IMG/VR virus record: IMGVR_UViG_3300037882_001668
Location: 1 to 34,849 of that record
DNA: 34,849 nt
Source: a virus
Direction: 5' to 3' (one strand)
The position numbers and the translations under genes are program-made. Below are positions 32,357 through 34,849 of the stretch, one piece after another; the stretch's first letter is position 1, and every line of letters begins with the position of its first letter. The notes beneath the pieces are model-generated. The model was not told the origin of the DNA. It did no database searches and saw nothing but the letters and a program-made list of their open reading frames with translations.

Positions 32357-32803
32357 TTAATAACCATTTTCCGCTATTGTTAGCGTGATACCCTCGCCTC
32401 TATTGATTGCAGCTTGGATCATGCTAGTTAGCGCCGCCTCCTGCGTCCCATGAATTTTGTCATTTGATATTCTATTTTTTGCAACCAAAATGCAACCAGC
32501 TGTATCGTCAGACGTGTTGCCGCCGTGAATCCTCAAACCTGCCCACGCGTTGCCGTTAATTATAGCCGTTTTTTTATCTGCTTGATTATACAATATCGGC
32601 ATCAAGCGACCGAACCTATTACTTATCGACAAATCAACTGACAGCGTACACGCAGGTATGCACGTATGCCCTGCAATTTTCACCGCAGGATGCCTCAAAG
32701 CATCTTCCAGCGTATAGCAGAAAAATCTACCGTCTATATACATCTCCCCAGATGTACTGTGCGCAGTTACTTTCCCCAAATCCCTGTAGACTATAATTAT
32801 CAT
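32357..32803 (-). CDS. DUF5675-type protein, possible cell-wall enzyme
   Basis: The 148-residue product contains LRIHGGNTSDDTAGCILVAK near residues 90-109, a signature of DUF5675. It resembles the catalytic loop H-G-x(n)-G-C of L,D-transpeptidase-like folds. The N-terminus has GRFFCYTLEDALR and the middle NAWAGLRIH. These proteins recur in phage lysis cassettes. No muramidase or amidase is seen here, so this is the best candidate for a peptidoglycan-acting protein. Its biochemical activity is not established to my knowledge. Confidence 0.75.
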   Translation of the reverse strand: MIIIVYRDLGKVTAHSTSGEMYIDGRFFCYTLEDALRHPAVKIAGHTCIPACTLSVDLSISNRFGRLMPILYNQADKKTAIINGNAWAGLRIHGGNTSDDTAGCILVAKNRISNDKIHGTQEAALTSMIQAAINRGEGITLTIAENGY

Positions 32804-32985
32804 TTACCAAACTCGTCGTGGAATTTATCAACTGTTGCTGTCATATCATCAATTGCCCACCTGAGCTGATCACGAGTCACCGCGTTGTCTTTTTTTATTG
32901 CTTCGCCAGTTTCTTTGATATCTATGCCAAGCCTAATAAGCATCCCAATCAGCGCAATAGCATCACCCGTTTTTTGAGAGCTCAT
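32800..32985 (-). CDS. Small lysis-cluster protein, unknown
   Basis: The 61-residue product begins MSSQKTGDAIALIGMLIRLG, with a short apolar segment followed by a charged helix (DIKETGEAIKKDNAVTRDQ, then VDKFHDEFG). The apolar part is short for a transmembrane helix. It overlaps both neighbours by four bases inside the lysis cluster. It may be a holin accessory or a small structural protein. Confidence 0.6.
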   Translation of the reverse strand: MSSQKTGDAIALIGMLIRLGIDIKETGEAIKKDNAVTRDQLRWAIDDMTATVDKFHDEFGK

Positions 32986-33293
32986 TTTGTTGTTCTCAAT
33001 TTATATTCTAAAAAATCTATGATGTCCATTGCGTCTCGCAGATCGTAATCAGAATCTCCTGCCTCAGCTGCATTCGTCAGTAGTGTTTTTGCTAGCATCA
33101 ATCTGTTACTGTAATCTGCGCATTCGTCACGCGTAAATGTACCGCGCCTACAGGCCTGCGTTAGCTCTCGCGTGATTGACGTAACTGATCTAACAGCAAC
33201 AAACGCGGCTTCATCTTTCGTATCGACGCCGGAAAAAAACGAGCAAGCTGCTATCCCAGCCGACAAAATTAAAATAGAAATTGCGTGCCTCAT
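32982..33293 (-). CDS. Small lipoprotein in the lysis cluster, possible outer spanin
   Basis: Residues 1-17 form a lipoprotein signal (MRHAISILILSAGIAAC, lipobox IAAC with Cys17). The rest is helical and charged, with two further Cys (RELTQACRRGTFTRDEC). Export and lipid attachment are expected. Lipoproteins beside holin-like genes are often outer spanins, which join the inner and outer membranes at lysis. It is longer than Rz1, and no nested frame typical of embedded spanins was found. Other periplasmic roles remain possible. Confidence 0.65.
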   Translation of the reverse strand: MRHAISILILSAGIAACSFFSGVDTKDEAAFVAVRSVTSITRELTQACRRGTFTRDECADYSNRLMLAKTLLTNAAEAGDSDYDLRDAMDIIDFLEYKLRTTK

Positions 33294-33484
33294 GTCGGTT
33301 TTCTCTGACTTTGCAGATCCTTACCCGCAGCTGTGAATGCTGTTAAAAATGCTACGGCATATTGCACCTCACTAATATCAGCAAAAACCGTCACGCCCTC
33401 GCCGGAAAATAACACAATTAAAATACCGCAAAGCGTTATTAAAAACGTCACGAACAAACTAAAAACCTCATCCAATTTTATCAC
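33290..33484 (-). CDS. Two-helix holin-like membrane protein
   Basis: The start is GTG 33484 (TAGTG overlap), with GAGGTGG just upstream. The 64-residue product has a first membrane helix near residues 9-27 (LFVTFLITLCGILIVLF). A second weaker one lies near 41-53 (VQYAVAFLTAFTA), before a basic tail KDLQSQRKP. Small size, two helices and a charged C-terminus are typical of holins. Its place ahead of the lipoprotein and the DUF5675 gene fits. Confidence 0.65.
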   Translation of the reverse strand: MIKLDEVFSLFVTFLITLCGILIVLFSGEGVTVFADISEVQYAVAFLTAFTAAGKDLQSQRKPT

Positions 33485-33663
33485 TATACCACCTCGTCAA
33501 TTTCGATTCCTGGGCACTCTCGAATTGAATCGCGCGCTAATTCTCGACGTATTTGATCAATTCTAGCATCCTCGATTTCATCAGTTAAAAACTGTTCGAA
33601 AAAATAAATTATAGCACACAACACAACCACTAAAATCATAGCAACAATTAGCAGTATCTTCAT
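33484..33663 (-). CDS. Small type II membrane protein, possible inner spanin
   Basis: The 59-residue product starts MKILLIVAMILVVVLCAIIY, a single N-terminal membrane helix. A periplasm-facing charged helix follows (TDEIEDARIDQIRREL) with one Cys and an acidic end. This topology resembles an inner-membrane spanin but is short. The gene shares one base with the holin-like gene and overlaps the preceding one by four bases, so it belongs to the lysis cluster. Confidence 0.6.
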   Translation of the reverse strand: MKILLIVAMILVVVLCAIIYFFEQFLTDEIEDARIDQIRRELARDSIRECPGIEIDEVV

Positions 33664-33848
33664 TTTTCGCTAGCCCTCAAAAATTGTCTCAATGTTATTT
33701 CGCTGCGCACCCACCCGTGACTATCTGACAAACGAAATATAAAACCATGGGAGCCAATCTTCAACCGACCCTCAGCAATTAGATTTTTTACGGGACTAAT
33801 ATGGTGCGCTATCAATTCAGAGTCAGCGCTACGCCTATTTTTTTTCAT
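33660..33848 (-). CDS. Small basic protein, unknown
   Basis: GAGG lies six bases before the ATG. The 62-residue product is basic (MKKNRRSADSELIAHHISP) and has a beta-like segment GSHGFIFRLSDSHGWV, ending RQFLRASEK. It could be a small nucleic-acid-binding regulator. In lambda-like order the late antiterminator gene sits between ninG and the lysis genes, which is where this gene and the next are. I see no Q-like motif. Confidence 0.6.
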   Translation of the reverse strand: MKKNRRSADSELIAHHISPVKNLIAEGRLKIGSHGFIFRLSDSHGWVRSEITLRQFLRASEK

Positions 33849-33875
33849 TATTAACCTCGCTATTAATTAAAATAT

Positions 33876-34025
33876 CTAGAAAATGCCGCGCTTTTTTTTA
33901 CCCTGCAACGTCCACAGCTCGATAACATGACCATCATCGCCCTCAGAGATCTTTATCTCCCCACCCATAGCTATGAATTTATCTTTTTGTGATCTCATTT
34001 GATCTTCAGTAAGTCTAGGCTTCAT
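33876..34025 (-). CDS. 49-residue hypothetical protein after ninG
   Basis: A strong AAAGGAG lies seven bases before ATG 34025. The product MKPRLTEDQMRSQKDKFIAM continues with GGEIKISEGDDGHV and ends in a basic LQGKKKRGIF. It is too short for a known domain but has good start signals and no overlap with other genes. Position between ninG and the lysis cluster makes a regulatory role possible. Confidence 0.65.
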   Translation of the reverse strand: MKPRLTEDQMRSQKDKFIAMGGEIKISEGDDGHVIELWTLQGKKKRGIF

Positions 34026-34058
34026 TTTCTAACTCCTTTATTTGACTCTTATACTCTT

Positions 34059-34481
34059 TTAAAATCTACTTTCTTGGTTTTTTATCTGCGCTTTAAAATC
34101 CTGAATCATCCCCTCTATCTCAAGCTTGTTACGCTTGAACGGCGCATTTTCGCGCGCCATTTCTTCCAGCTCATTCACAAATTCATCACCGTATGTTTCG
34201 ATCATATACCTACGGTACGCTAATACTGTGCTCGTGTTTTTCATGCCGAACGCATTACAATGCGGGCATTGCGGGTGAATATTTTCTTCTAACAATTTAG
34301 AAAAACTTTTGCCGCGTTCGATAAAATGACCGCCCTGCATTTCTGAAAAATGCTTACTGACTCCACACGTCACGCAACTACAATATCCATTTTCATCAGA
34401 CGCTTTCAGACGTACTAATCGCTGCAATAACGTAGCAGCATCGTTTGTTATCGCTGCAATTGTTTTTGTTTTTCGTTTCAT
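34059..34481 (-). CDS. ninG: NinG (Rap)-family recombination protein
   Basis: The 140-residue product has the NinG layout. A basic N-terminus leads to CSCVTCG (C34, C36, C39), then MQGGHFIERGKSF with H52, and HPQCPHCN (C72, C75), followed by a helical C-terminus. These residues form the zinc and HNH-like site of lambda NinG/Rap, a structure-specific nuclease that resolves recombination intermediates. It is about 60 residues shorter than lambda NinG. Its start overlaps the stop of the NinB-like gene as ATGA, the lambda order. Confidence 0.9.
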   Translation of the reverse strand: MKRKTKTIAAITNDAATLLQRLVRLKASDENGYCSCVTCGVSKHFSEMQGGHFIERGKSFSKLLEENIHPQCPHCNAFGMKNTSTVLAYRRYMIETYGDEFVNELEEMARENAPFKRNKLEIEGMIQDFKAQIKNQESRF

Positions 34482-34747
34482 AAATCCCCGAACGCAACAC
34501 CCTTGAGCGTATATTGATTAATTATAGTATCTATATATTCTGTTAATTGTTTTTTTTTCATTGAGCTAGTAACCGGAAACCACTCCATTAATTCTATTTT
34601 AGTTTCATAATTTAATGGCCTGACAATCGTATCATATCGCGCCGAAAATTCTGGAGAGTCTCTGCGTAAAATTGGAATCCCGTATCTTAATTTACATTCG
34701 TACCTAGCGTGCTCATGATCACCCCCGTATAGCGTTTTTCCAATCCT
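34478..34747 (-). pseudogene. NinB-like recombination protein, C-terminal part downstream of an in-frame TAA
   Basis: These 89 codons continue the frame that starts at 153, after the single TAA at 34748-34750. They read RIGKTLYGGDHEHARYECK, then LRYGIPILRRDSPEF, and end EYIDTIINQYTLKGVAFGDL. The pattern of a conserved CKL followed by a terminal helix ending in a G-V motif fits NinB/YbcN-like ends. No in-frame ATG, GTG or TTG occurs before the Met in IELMEWF. The fragment therefore cannot easily be made without suppression or a corrected base. Confidence 0.6.
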
Positions 34748-34750
34748 TTA

Positions 34751-34849
34751 ATAGATTTCAAACGTCATGTTGTTTTGTGGTAACGATCTCGACTGATTAT
34801 TTTCAATCGTTATCACACTCGGGAAAATGATAAAGTTCGGGTTTTGCAG
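34751..34849. repeat. Terminal direct repeat, right copy (assembly overlap)
   Basis: Identical to bases 1-99. The copy carries the NinB-like coding sequence just upstream of the in-frame TAA. Removing it gives the 34,750-base circle. Confidence 0.9.

Noticed and set aside
34748-34750. Stop-codon reassignment to explain the TAA in the NinB-like gene
   Set aside because: TAA ends many other genes here (for example ssb and both cassette gene pairs include TAA stops), so a global code change is excluded.

Overview
The window is a complete genome of a tailed phage. Its last 99 bases repeat its first 99, so it closes into a circle of 34,750 bp. A repeat of that length looks like an assembler overlap on a circular or headful-permuted genome. 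The virion module follows the Salmonella phage P22 order: small and large terminase, portal, scaffold, coat, gp4-like adaptor, gp10-like hub, gp14-like protein, gp7/gp20/gp16-like ejection proteins, and tailspike. This suggests a short-tailed phage of a Gram-negative, probably gammaproteobacterial, host. The coat protein is not P22-like; it resembles the SU10/DUF5309 family. I see no integrase, partition system or clear lysogeny repressor, and no tRNA, rRNA or CRISPR array. The host cannot be named from the sequence.

Two transcription arms diverge from a gene-free region, 2766-3484, that is dense in inverted repeats. The rightward arm (3485-9499) starts at a good sigma70-type promoter. It carries small unknown genes, an ERF annealing protein, a YqaJ-family exonuclease, SSB, a small HTH protein, a two-gene cassette, a ParB-like protein, a Zn-knuckle/HTH regulator, a DNA cytosine methyltransferase-like protein and a small exported protein. 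Together these look like a recombination, DNA-protection and early-control arm.

The leftward arm runs from 2765 down to 1, across the circle junction, and from 34750 down to 9558. It begins with an SF2 helicase and a primase-type zinc-finger protein. Next come NinB-like and NinG genes, a run of small membrane and lysis proteins, a very large exported SGNH/SASA-type esterase, then packaging, head, tail and tailspike genes. The arms converge at 9500-9557. Most genes overlap by 1-8 bases.

The most unusual content is duplication inside the phage. (1) A two-gene cassette with a 95-base identical leader, including an extended -10 promoter, occurs at 6816-7280 (+) and 23300-23761 (-). The second copy sits between portal and scaffold beside an IS30-type transposase remnant and a terminator, so it looks like a moron. 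(2) A 27/28-residue single-helix membrane peptide is encoded once in each arm (237-323 minus, 4698-4781 plus). (3) A 36-base nested hairpin is repeated exactly just upstream of two consecutive genes. In addition, the NinB-like gene that crosses the circle junction is broken by one in-frame TAA.
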